From: Amoebophrya sp. AT5.2
Lineage: Eukaryota > Sar > Dinophyceae > Syndiniales > Amoebophryaceae
Length of the DNA stretch: 31,267 bases
Assembly (NCBI GenBank): GCA_005223375.1
Contig: RXOD01004028.1
Coordinates: forward strand, 1-31,267
Direction of reading: 5' to 3'
Below the pieces are notes generated by a model, which was not told the DNA's origin, did not search any database, and worked only from the letters and a program-made list of their open reading frames with translations. How positions within the stretch are numbered: position 1 is the first letter of the stretch; each line of letters opens with the position of its first letter. The position numbers were made by a program, and so were the translations under genes. Positions 1 through 8,590 of this stretch are shown one piece after another.

Positions 1-3000
1 GGCTGCCGCAGTCGCACTTCGAGCTGGAGTACAACCAGGCGATCCAGCTGATGCGGATGATTCTCTGGATGCTGCTGCTCTTCCACATGATCTGCTGCAC
101 GTGGTTCTACATCATCCACTCGCGGGACAAGGTGGACGCCCTGATTTTCGCGCACAGCGGCCCGGCCGCGGCTGCGTCGGCGGCGGAGCGCGACCGGTAC
201 TACTCCGACGCCCAGTTCCGCCTGTACATCTACTGCTTCCGGGACGCCATCTACCTCATGAACGGGGAGTCGCGCGACGACCGAAACTACGAGAACAACG
301 TGGAACTGCTCTTCATGGGGTTGGTCGGGGCGTTCGGGGGCCCGTTCTTCGCCGTGGTGTACGCGCACATGACCATCTTTCTGGAGCGCGTGGGCTCGCT
401 GGCCAACAAGCACACCGAACAGATGTCGCTGATCCGGGCGGCGATGAAGTCGCTGTCGGTGCCAAAGGACCTGGAACAGCGCATCACCAAGTACCACACC
501 TTCCTCGCGATCCACCACAACCTGCACGCGTACAACACGCTGATGCAGGGGCTGTCCGTATCGCTCTTCGTGGAGCTGAAGGCCTTCCTGTTCCGCAAGC
601 TGTTCGAAAACGCGCCCTTCTTCCGGACCGCACCGATGGAGTTCGTCCACACCCTCATCTTGGTGCTGGTGGAAGTGACGTTTTCGCCCGGAGACCTGAT
701 CGTGCGGCAGGGAGACATCGGAGAAGAGATGTACTTCATCATCCGGGGAACCTGCGACGTCCTGAACGCAGAATGGGACACGGTACTGCATCTTCTGATG
801 CCCCTCGACGATCTCGCACTACACTTCAGTAAATTTGGTGCTCTTATTTTGCCATGCTCCCTCATTGTCATTTTGTTTGCGAGTTGAGTGCAGGAGTGAA
901 TTCAATCATCCGCTGAATCGATCCCAAGGTCCGCTCTCTGCGCGAGAATGATTACTTCGGTGAGATCGCGCTTCTCGCCCAGACTCCGCGGCTGTTTTCT
1001 GGGCGAGAAGCGCGATCTCACCGAAGTAGTCGTTCTCGCGCAGAATGGGACGTCCTGAACGCAGAATGGGACACGGTACTGCACCTTCTGGTGCCCCTCG
1101 CCGATTTCGCACTACACTTCTTTTACGTAAAATAAAAATTTGAAGATGCTCTTATTTTTGCATGCTCTTGCGCCCCCTCCCTCATTATCATGTTGTTTGC
1201 GAGTTGAGCAGCACATCAGGAGTGAATTACATCATACGTTGAATCCCTAGGTCCGTTCTCTGCGCGAGAATGATTACTTCGGTGAGATCGCGCTTCTCGC
1301 CCAGACTCCGCGGCTGTGCTCCGTTCGCGCCTCGACCTACTGTCTGCTCGCCGAAATCACGCGCGAAAAGTTCATGCCCATCCTGGAGCAGTTTCCAGAA
1401 CAGAGGGAAGCGATCATCGAGAACTTGCAGAAGTACATCATGCGGGGTACCCCGGGCGGTGTAGTTGTGTCCTCCGACTCTGTCACGGACTTTGACGACC
1501 ACGTTCGGAGACTGAATACGGCCGCGGCCGGGTACGGCGACAACTTGCACGGGGACGCGTACGATTTGATGCTGGGCGGTGGTGGGGCATCTCGGCGGTC
1601 GCACACCGCTGGCGGGTCCGCGGGTGATTCTAAAACCGATAGGACCAGTCGGCGGGATATGATGAGTGGAATGTTGACGGACATGGAAAACAAGGAGCGA
1701 AGAAAGAGTGCTGGTGTTGCACCAACAATATCTACAGGAGGTGGGGGAACCAGTGTTGATGGCGGCGTGTGGCCGGTCAACGTTGGGGGCGCCATGAGTC
1801 TGAATAAAGGCCCCGGGGATCATACGCGTAGTACACGGGCAAAGAGCTTGAGCAGAGTAACGCAGATAGCGGACCGTGTGACCCAGATGCTGCCACAGAT
1901 GATGGTCTCGACCAGGCGCGATCAGGGCATCGGTTCGGCTGTGCAAGGCCCGTTCAGGGGCGCGCGATCGGGCATCGGTTCGGTCGCGTTCGGCCCGGTC
2001 GCGGCGGGAGCCAACAGAGGGGGCGCGACCCCGGCGTCGCCGCTGGGGATACCGGTGCCTGTAGTTCCGCTCAGATCCGGGGGCACCCTCGTTGCCGATA
2101 GTGCGATGCAGAAAACCCGCAGCACGCTCGGTATTGAGAACAAGCCGGCCGTGGCAAAGCAGCTGTCTTCAACAGACAACGCCACCGGGGGCGGAGGGCT
2201 GAAAAAGATGCCGTCGCTTTTGGAGCTTCCTTCTGGCTCGATCTCGCCGTCCAACTCGGCTGCAAGTGCAAACCAAAACAAAATGTTTGGAGGCGGACCA
2301 GGACCAGGCGCGGCACCGGGAGGTGGATCACCTTCAAATCAGATGAACGCGTCCTCGCGTACGGTCGACCCGCGCGGCACGGTGCAGGTTCCGGAGACGC
2401 AGCGGGAAAAAATCCGGTTTCAGCCGGACATGCTGCAGGCAGGTGCAATTGCCGAGGAGGAGGAGGAAGAGAACGACGGCGCGAGCAAGTGCGCAAGCAT
2501 TTTGTCCCGGGAGCCGTCAGCGACCGCGGGGCAGTTTCTCGTGGTCGAGAAGGTGAGCAGTCGTGACAGCAACAGCCCGACGACCCAGCAGCAACTACAG
2601 TCCTCGGCATCGACCAACTCGCAAGCTGCAGCTGCCAACGCGGAGATCACGGCACTTGCGCGCAAGTCGATGCTTGTCGCCGCGTCTAGGGAACGCAGTA
2701 GGTCGCAAGCAGTGGTGGAGACGGCTACCGGAAAGCGCCCGACCCTGATCGCGCGGGGAACGAGCTTTACCTCGGGACGAGCAGCGAAGCAAACGAGCAT
2801 GGTCTCGAGGATGCAGAGCGATAGTTGTGCGACATCAAATAGACAAAGCGTCGCGTACCCGGCACAATGCCTGGTGTCGCGAAAGTCGCTGTTCGCGAAC
2901 GGGGCAGCCGGAGAGACGGGACGAAGAGGAAGTTTGGGAATGGCGGACGAGGTAGAAGAAAACCTTGATGTTACTGGCAGTAGAGGCCCAAGAACTACTA

Positions 3001-4191
3001 GTACAGGCTTTGTTGTAGAAGCAATGAGGTGCGTCCGTTGTATCATGCAAAACCCCCACAGACGGCTCCTGATTACGACGACGTCGGCGTCCGGGTGCGG
3101 CAAACGTTGAATGCGGCGGCGATTCAAGCGGTGGAGGACGGCGCCGTCCATCGGGAGTCTCGGCTCACGCTTGCCTTCTCTGCGCAAAAAAGCCACACCC
3201 GTAAGATGATCAAGAAAGCACAGAGCGACAACACGGGGGCGACGAACAGTACTTCTAAAGCGCCTGTTGGTCGTCACTTTTCGTTTTGTAGTTCTTTTTT
3301 CGATTTTTGCAAAAAAAAAAATCACAGGCGAGGAGCGCAACGTCCGAGGGTCTATCGCGTCCGCCATTGCCCTCGTCCGCCGCCCATCTGCCGCTGGCCT
3401 CCAGCGGACTGCCAACGCCGTCCACTACGCCGCGCCGTTCTCTTCCCTCAGCCTCCTCAATGGGGAGAGCCGCCAGCTCGCCGACAGCATCCGACAGCTG
3501 CTCCGGGACGAGCTCTGCAAGCTGATGATCGACCATCGGTCCTCAACGGAGGACATGCTGACCACATTCTTAAGGAGAGGATCAACCCCTATTTATCGGG
3601 GCATCCTCCTGGTGGTGGCGGTCTTGTAGTTCCTCTGCTAGTTGGTCGAGTATGATACGCGCAGGGGGGTGGCCTGTGTTGTCTTGTAGTTGTTGGTCTC
3701 GTATTTTAATTTTCTCCAAGAACGCGGCGCCGGTCTTGCGTGGTCTTCCTTGTTGTATTTCGTCTGGTATTTGGTTTCGGCAAGAGGCGAAGCATCTACC
3801 CGCCAGAAATGCCGCCGAAAATGGGTTTTGCACCCCTCTAACATTCCTCGATGACTTCCTCGCGGAGATGAAGGAGATGCTGATTGGGTTCCTAAAGGGG
3901 GAAATCGACATGGACGATGTGGAAGATGGCGATGGTGGGGACGATGCCGACGACGCCGGCGGTGGTGCGGGGAGCATGATGTCGTCGATAAACCATTACA
4001 TCAGCAAGCAGCTGTCGGAACTTGAGGAGGATTGCAGCGCGGACGAGCGTGAGGTCAGTGCGGACAATGCGGCCGTCGAGGGGGTCGAGCACGAGGTTGC
4101 TCATCGGGTGCCGAGCAATCTTGGTGGGGACCAACAGAGACGAGAGCCGTCGGCGATCGACGACGGCGAGGAGCAGGTCGGATCTTGCTAA
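1..4191 (+). CDS. Cyclic-nucleotide-gated / EAG-like cation channel, 3' part (5' end outside window)
   Basis: Probably a plasma- or endomembrane cation channel gated by a cyclic nucleotide. Proposed exons: 1-782 (frame from base 3), 1251-2951, 3062-3200, 3328-3569 and 3847-4191, with an optional cassette at 929-1075. Every junction keeps the frame; three of the introns are GT-AG (783-1250, 2952-3061, 3201-3327) and the fourth is the introner-like insertion. Exon 1 encodes an S5 helix (around LLFHMICCTWFYI), a pore loop, S6 (FGGPFFAVVYAHM), a C-linker, and the start of the nucleotide-binding domain (GDIGEEMYFIIRG). Exon 2 supplies the phosphate-binding cassette (ENDYFGEIALLAQ) and the end of the domain, then a roughly 500-residue low-complexity Ser/Gly/Ala-rich tail with an acidic run. 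The last exons encode helical and acidic segments (DDFLAEMKEMLIGFL). No TVGYG potassium filter is seen in the pore. The family call is firm; ion selectivity and ligand are unknown. Confidence 0.85.
929..1075 (+). other. Candidate in-frame cassette exon in the cyclic-nucleotide-binding domain
   Basis: The segment is 147 bp, 49 codons with no stop. It is preceded by AG (927-928), followed by a GT donor (1076-1077), and phase 0 on both sides. It begins with a second copy of the phosphate-binding cassette (VRSLRENDYFGEIALLAQ), continues through a stretch encoded by an inverted copy of that same DNA (SGREARSHRSSRSR), and ends with a second copy of the preceding exon end (AEWDVLNAEWDT). Skipping it (783 to 1250 removed) gives a normal domain; including it adds 49 residues. 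Use of the exon is inferred from splice signals and frame only. Confidence 0.6.
941..1040. repeat. 42-bp inverted repeat, 16-bp loop
   Basis: Arm 941-982 is the reverse complement of arm 999-1040 with two mismatches in 42. The spacer is 983-998. The arm is the coding sequence of the phosphate-binding cassette, so a transcript would fold into a long hairpin that is also homologous to the downstream exon at 1263-1304. Confidence 0.92.
2952..3061 (+). other. Intron, GT-AG, 110 bp
   Basis: The long frame from exon 2 runs to a stop at 3110, but codon-like sequence in another frame (APDYDDVGVRVRQTL) begins near 3062. A GT at 2952 after GCG-GAC-GAG and an AG at 3061 join the two in phase 0 (MADE then TAPDYDD). 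A 33-bp GT-AG alternative at 3029-3061 was rejected because it keeps the wrong frame. Confidence 0.75.
3201..3327 (+). other. Intron, GT-AG, 127 bp
   Basis: The donor GTAAG is at 3201. The acceptor CACAG ends at 3327, after a T-rich then A-rich stretch. The junction splits a codon (C plus GC gives Arg) and continues as EERNVRGSIASAIALVRR. The frame fit on both sides supports it. Confidence 0.75.
3564..3846 (+). mobile_element. Introner-like insertion with target-site duplication and terminal inverted repeats
   Basis: The hexamer ACATTC occurs at 3564-3569 and 3841-3846. Removing one copy plus everything between (277 bp) joins two helical coding stretches exactly in frame (EDMLTTF then LDDFLAEMKEML). 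Just inside the repeats the two ends are imperfect inverted repeats of about 35-40 bp (GAGAGG..CAACCCC..ATTT..CGGGGCAT on the left; GAGGGG..CAAAACCC.ATTTTCGGCGGCAT reading in from the right). No register of the duplicated hexamer gives GT-AG; one gives AT-AC. A competing GT-AG intron (3612-3867, also phase 0) would delete DDFLAE. The element also holds a diverged direct repeat around GTCTTGTAGTT (about 3621 and 3682). Confidence 0.6.
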
Positions 4192-5556
4192 TGTTGAGAC
4201 GAGTAAAGGTGAAAAATAACACCAAAAGGAAGCTATGAGTGACCGATGAAAGAATGATGTACTATTACTAATCCTTCCCCTCCCCGAATGAGCTCGTGCG
4301 TGCGTTGTAGTTTTTCTGGATGTTGCTCGCTATGTTGACGATGCCGAGAACAGATGAGAGAGAGACGGGCTTCGATATTTTTTAAGTTGAGCTAGAGCTC
4401 CTGTGTCCTCCGAAAGAATTCGCTTCCTCTAGTAAACGTATTTAGGTAGCTCAAGCTCGAGACAAGTCAGTGTCATATCGACGGAATTTTTTCAGCCACC
4501 TGCAGCAGAAAATATTTGTTCGCCAAGTGTTTAGTACCAAAGGAAAGCGATAGTTTCGCAGTCGATCTTGTAGGAGCAGGCGAAGCAAGTAGACGATAAA
4601 GTGATAAAATTCAAGTGAGTGTGCACCTCAGACTAACTGTAACTTAAACTCCGTTTCGAGTTGTGGACGGTTGGCTTCCGTTCGCTCTACTGTAGTGGCG
4701 CTTCACTTCTATTCTTTCATTACCTCGTATGATAACTCCCGGCTTTAAGTTGTGCGTACAATCTCAATCAACAACTGCAAGCGCAAGTAGGTAGAACTAC
4801 GAAGGAGATGATGAAGAACGAATACGAAATTACGACCCCTTGCATTCTGAGAAGGACCGCAGCAGCATTTTGAAAATAACGCGGAGCATATTTGTAGTGG
4901 GTACGGATCTCGCTTCACGCCCTTAGTACGCGTTGTTTCCAACCTGCTCTGGTGAATCTCATCGCAGTTGTTTTCCGTCTTTCGCGGCTTTATGTGCATT
5001 GTCACTCTCATTTCGAACGCCGGTGACGCTCGTCCTCGGTTCCTTATGCCCGTGCATTTTTTTGGCCGCGACGCTTCCGTGGGTAGTGCAGGTTTCCGCG
5101 ATACGTACTCTTCCGCTCTTGTGGTTTTATGTTGATTTCTTTTAAAATAATGTGTCGTGGGTACGTCATCGTGAGGTGGGATCGTATCGTGGGCTGGTCG
5201 TCAGTCTCAGTGCCGGTATGGTCGTAGATCGTTAATGCAGTTGTAAATTAGCTGGAAGAGCAGAGATGACGACTTGTGATTTTTACTTCACGCCGCTAAG
5301 TTCCCCTCCTACTTTAATCTCGTCCTCAACAGCAGTCGTGATTGTGAAATCCCTCCCCTCTTCCCCATGAAATAGGGTAGCGAGTACTCGAAGATCCAAG
5401 AATTTCAATACTTACTAACGGCGGAGCGTCAAGGTCAAAGTCAATCCCATACAGCTACCATCAAACGACTTCGAAGCGCTTTCCCCCAATCTATCATCCA
5501 GCGGTGCAGGCAAGGACCCAATCCAGGCAAAACGAGGCAAGATTTCCTCTTCGCGG
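4192..5556. other. Intergenic region, no gene seen
   Basis: This 1.36-kb AT-richer stretch separates the channel gene and the thioredoxin-fold gene. All open frames are short with no protein-like composition. It presumably holds the 3' UTR of one gene and the promoter and 5' UTR of the next, but I see no recognisable element, no tRNA and no relict spliced-leader sequence. Confidence 0.6.
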
Positions 5557-7752
5557 ATGCGTCCGACTATGTCCGCGACCCGGCTGATGTTGCTGATGTG
5601 CTGCTCTACTAAAACTCTGAGCGTGCAGCTGTTGCTGGGCCTGGGTCTTCTCAGTCATGAGGCGAGGGCCCAGACAACGACGCGGGAGACGGCCTCGGTG
5701 AGTCGCGTGCTGCGGCTGGGGCGGGAGAACTTCGACCAGATCGTGTTTTCCGAGTTCGAGGCGGTGTCCACGATGGTGTTCTTCCACACCAGCTGGTGTG
5801 CCGAGTGCAAGGCGCCGATGCAGATCTGGGAGCAGCTCGCAACGGCCCTGCACGCCGACCCGGACAGCAGGTCGGTCCAGATCGCTGCTGTGGACTGCGA
5901 CAGGAACTGGCACCTGTGTCAGAACTTCGGCATCGGCGAGTACCCCCTGGTGAAAGTGTTCCACTACCGCGGCGACAACCGCAGCAAGCTGGTGTGGAGG
6001 GGCGACGACGACCGCGCATCGGCCGCGGGGACGAAGGAGAAGGACCCCCAGTTCCAGGGGACGCTGTTCCGGTTCAAGGACGGGGAGAAGTTCTCCGGCG
6101 CCGAACTGCACAAGCACGCACTCCTGCTGCGGAAGCCGTGCGGCTTCTTCACGCCGAGGCAGTGCGGAGCGAAGGAGAAAAAGGCGATTCAGGAGTACGC
6201 GAAACTGACCCTGGAGGGGAAGGAGGCAAAAATGCGGGAGCTCGCGAAAGAGGAGGTCGCAGGACTGGAAAAACGGCACCACGATCTGGCGCAGAAGACG
6301 TTGGAGGAGGAGAAGGTTGTCATACCCGAGCGCCTGCGGGTGGAGGTGGAGGAAAACGAAAAGTACACGCGCGTGATCGCGGCGAAGCGGGAGCAGCTGC
6401 GCAGACAAGCGGCGCTGGAGCAGAAAAAGGCCAGTGAGGAACTGTTGAGAAAACAGCTGGGGACCACCTCTGACAGCTCCTCTGCCGGAGCAGGGGATCC
6501 GGATGGGGAAGACGAAGAAGACGAGGATGAGGAAGAAGACGAGCCGCAATCCGGTGAGACTGCAAATGATGTCGCCGCGCAAGCGGGGGAAAGCGCAAGT
6601 GCTGTGGAGCAGAAGGACGAGGAGATGCTGCAGCCCGTTGCAATGTCGGCGGAGGACGAGAAGCTGCTGAAGGAAGTGGAAAAGAGTCAACGGGACATCC
6701 GACGGCGGTGGAAACAGATGCAGAAGGAGCTGCGCAAGGTGGCGAAGCAGAAGGAGCTCGCGGTGAGGAAGAAGCAACTGCTGAAGGAAGGGCTGGCTCG
6801 GGACGCAAAGGCGAAGCGGCTGCACGTGCGGCTGGAGGCCGGAGCGGATGGAAAGGAGACTGACTCGGCGGCGTGGGTGGTGGTCGATTTGGCAAAAGAG
6901 GCGCTGGCGAAGAAAGCGAAGCAACTGGAGCAGGAGTTGGAAGACATGGACAAAGAGGAAGACGAGGACGCTCTCCCGGAGGGCATCGACACTGGGGTGG
7001 GAATGGATGCAGAGGAACCGGAGCACGGCGGCGCACCGCCGTCGAGAGTGGGGAAACGCGGCGCACCGCTGTCGGAAGGGCCGCCCAAAAAGGAGGCGAA
7101 GAGCAACGGGCTGAGAGCGGACAAGCCCGCTAAGCCGCAAGCGCATCGAAAGAACGCGAAGCCCAAAGCGGAAAAGCTTGCGAAGCCTCGGGGGGATCAA
7201 AAGGAAGCGAGCAAGGGGGATCATCCCGCTCCGCCGGGTGGACAAGGCCCGAGCCAGAAGAAAACCGGCACGACGGGGGACCAGGCCCAGAACACGAACA
7301 AGAAGGCAAAGAAAGCGGGGGAGAAGAAGAAGCAGCCCGCCGTGGAAGTTCCCCGCGGAGAAGGCATTACCGCGTTGCACTGGGGCGCGCTTGGCGCGGG
7401 CGGCGAAACTGAACAGGAGCAAGTACCGGAACCACCGATCACCGACCCATCGCAGCACCATCAGCATGTACCAAACAAGGACGAAACCGAAAGTGACGAG
7501 GTGGCGAAAGTTGCCATGGAACAGATGAAAGCGAAAGTAATGGAAGAAATCGAAAAGGAAGAGATGAAGAGTAAGCCACCCCTTTTCAGAGCGGGGGACG
7601 ATGAGGGAGAGGAATTGGAAATGGAAAATGACGATACCGGGCGGGAAGTCTTGCCAGGACAAGGCTTACCGGAGGGATTTGCGAAGTCGAGCCGGAAGGT
7701 GAAGGATGTGGTGAAGAAGGTTGCGAAGCAGAAGCCGAAGCACGAGCTCTAG
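5557..7752 (+). CDS. Thioredoxin-fold (PDI-like) ER protein with long charged tail
   Basis: This is a 731-residue protein on one uninterrupted frame. The first ATG is at 5557, with a second possible start at 5569. Residues about 8-38 form a signal peptide (VQLLLGLGLL then SHEARAQ). Residues about 50-150 are a thioredoxin domain with the redox motif WCAEC (Cys81, Cys84) in place of the usual CGHC of PDI, and a cis-proline at Pro130 (GIGEYP). The other roughly 550 residues are Lys/Glu-rich, with predicted coiled coil, an acidic block (EDEEDEDEEEDE) and Lys/Pro/Ala-rich low complexity. The C-terminus is KHEL, close to KDEL-type retrieval signals. Known of the family: thiol oxidation, reduction or isomerisation in the ER lumen. 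The substrate and the role of the tail are unknown. The absence of introns contrasts with its neighbours. Confidence 0.85.
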   Translation: MRPTMSATRLMLLMCCSTKTLSVQLLLGLGLLSHEARAQTTTRETASVSRVLRLGRENFDQIVFSEFEAVSTMVFFHTSWCAECKAPMQIWEQLATALHADPDSRSVQIAAVDCDRNWHLCQNFGIGEYPLVKVFHYRGDNRSKLVWRGDDDRASAAGTKEKDPQFQGTLFRFKDGEKFSGAELHKHALLLRKPCGFFTPRQCGAKEKKAIQEYAKLTLEGKEAKMRELAKEEVAGLEKRHHDLAQKTLEEEKVVIPERLRVEVEENEKYTRVIAAKREQLRRQAALEQKKASEELLRKQLGTTSDSSSAGAGDPDGEDEEDEDEEEDEPQSGETANDVAAQAGESASAVEQKDEEMLQPVAMSAEDEKLLKEVEKSQRDIRRRWKQMQKELRKVAKQKELAVRKKQLLKEGLARDAKAKRLHVRLEAGADGKETDSAAWVVVDLAKEALAKKAKQLEQELEDMDKEEDEDALPEGIDTGVGMDAEEPEHGGAPPSRVGKRGAPLSEGPPKKEAKSNGLRADKPAKPQAHRKNAKPKAEKLAKPRGDQKEASKGDHPAPPGGQGPSQKKTGTTGDQAQNTNKKAKKAGEKKKQPAVEVPRGEGITALHWGALGAGGETEQEQVPEPPITDPSQHHQHVPNKDETESDEVAKVAMEQMKAKVMEEIEKEEMKSKPPLFRAGDDEGEELEMENDDTGREVLPGQGLPEGFAKSSRKVKDVVKKVAKQKPKHEL

Positions 7753-8124
7753 GTCAGCAAGGAAAAAGTTCCGGGAACAGCGATGGTGGACGAGGGTAGA
7801 CGTCAATTCGAAAGAAGCAGTAAAGTACATTTTGGACGAGATGTACACGGTAACGGTAAGTGCATTCCGTTATGCTGCACGTTGTGCAGGCGAAAAAATG
7901 AGCAAAAAAAAACCGACGTAATTTGTAGTGAGAAGGCGCAGCTTTTGTCCTGTGATAAGCTTGCAGGTGCCCCTCTCAGTTTTGCTACGAACTTCAGTAC
8001 CTACAACAGGCAGCAGGTGCAGGTATACGCATAATTCAAATTAATTTGCTTCTCAAACAGGTTTAATAGCGAGCACGTACGTAACAAGCGAGAACCCCTC
8101 CCCTACAGCGGTGTTCATTTTTTC
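7753..8124. other. Intergenic, probable 3' UTR
   Basis: After the stop at 7750-7752 an open frame continues for about 35 codons (SKEAVKYILDEMYTVT) and meets a GTAAGT at about 7857. I cannot connect it convincingly to either neighbour, because joining it would require bypassing the natural-looking KHEL end. Nothing else is recognised. Confidence 0.4.
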
Positions 8125-8590
8125 TTGTGCGTATACTTAGACGACTTACTGATGAAGAAATACATCAATCCAGCCTTGATTGATATACCCAGACAGTTTC
8201 AATACTGTGGAGTTGACGACCCCAAAAGAGGGCACAATCTCACACGATTTCTTAGATCTCACGCTGACCCTGATAGGATAAGAGGCAAAGCGTGCAATAA
8301 GATTTTTGACAAAAGGAAGGCATTTAGTTTTGAGTTGCATAAGTAAGTTTATTCATATTTCCACCCGCATACCACGAGCGGCCCATGGGGACCACCTGAA
8401 GTTAGCAATCATCCGTTCTTTGTACAATCTGAATATACTAACTTCATCCTACCCTTCCTGTGCGATCTCGTCGCAGTCCGAGGCTATTTCGCCAAAAACC
8501 AGACTTACCACACCAGCTACATCCGTTCCGCACTGGTGATCGCGATCTATCACCGAAAGACACAAAGTCAAGAAATGGAACACGCACAAT
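8125..8590 (+). pseudogene. Reverse-transcriptase remnant, probably Penelope-like
   Basis: Protein-like text in three frames follows the order seen in the C-terminal part of Penelope-like reverse transcriptases. About 8248-8271 reads FLDLTLTL. About 8340-8380 reads SKFIHIS in one frame and FHPHTTSGPWGPP in another, resembling the family's IPP-S-HP-G block. About 8430-8500 reads EYTNFILPFL then AVRGYF, resembling the RGY block. A YLDDLL string at about 8134-8151 could be the catalytic DD motif, but its spacing is unusual. Stops and frame changes show it is dead. The composition is much more AT-rich than the flanking genes. The class is tentative. Confidence 0.4.

Larger units (their letters stand above)
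758..1316 (+). repeat. Tandem duplication (offset 293 bp) spanning an exon end, an intron and an exon start
   Basis: Bases 758-994 recur at 1051-1316. Both copies carry the end of exon 1 (VLNAEWDT), a GT donor, a short intron with matching blocks (CACTACACTTC, GTTTGCGAGTTGAG), an AG acceptor and the start of the next exon. The 66-bp exon starts at 929 and 1251 differ by one base, whereas the introns have diverged and differ in length (146 and 175 bp). Exon 2 continues only from the second copy. Confidence 0.9.

Noticed and set aside
3029..3061. A 33-bp GT-AG intron in the channel gene.
   Set aside because: Its removal keeps the frame that stops at 3110, whereas the protein-like sequence after 3062 is in another frame; the 110-bp intron at 2952-3061 fits.
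3612..3867. Conventional GT-AG alternative for the last channel intron, also phase 0.
   Set aside because: Not excluded, only disfavoured: it adds RRGSTPIYRGILL and removes the helical DDFLAE, and it ignores the flanking ACATTC duplication. Transcript data would decide.
7753..7860. Open frame with SKEAVKYILDEMYTVT after the thioredoxin-fold gene.
   Set aside because: It has no ATG and cannot be joined to the upstream frame without discarding its natural stop; left as probable 3' UTR.
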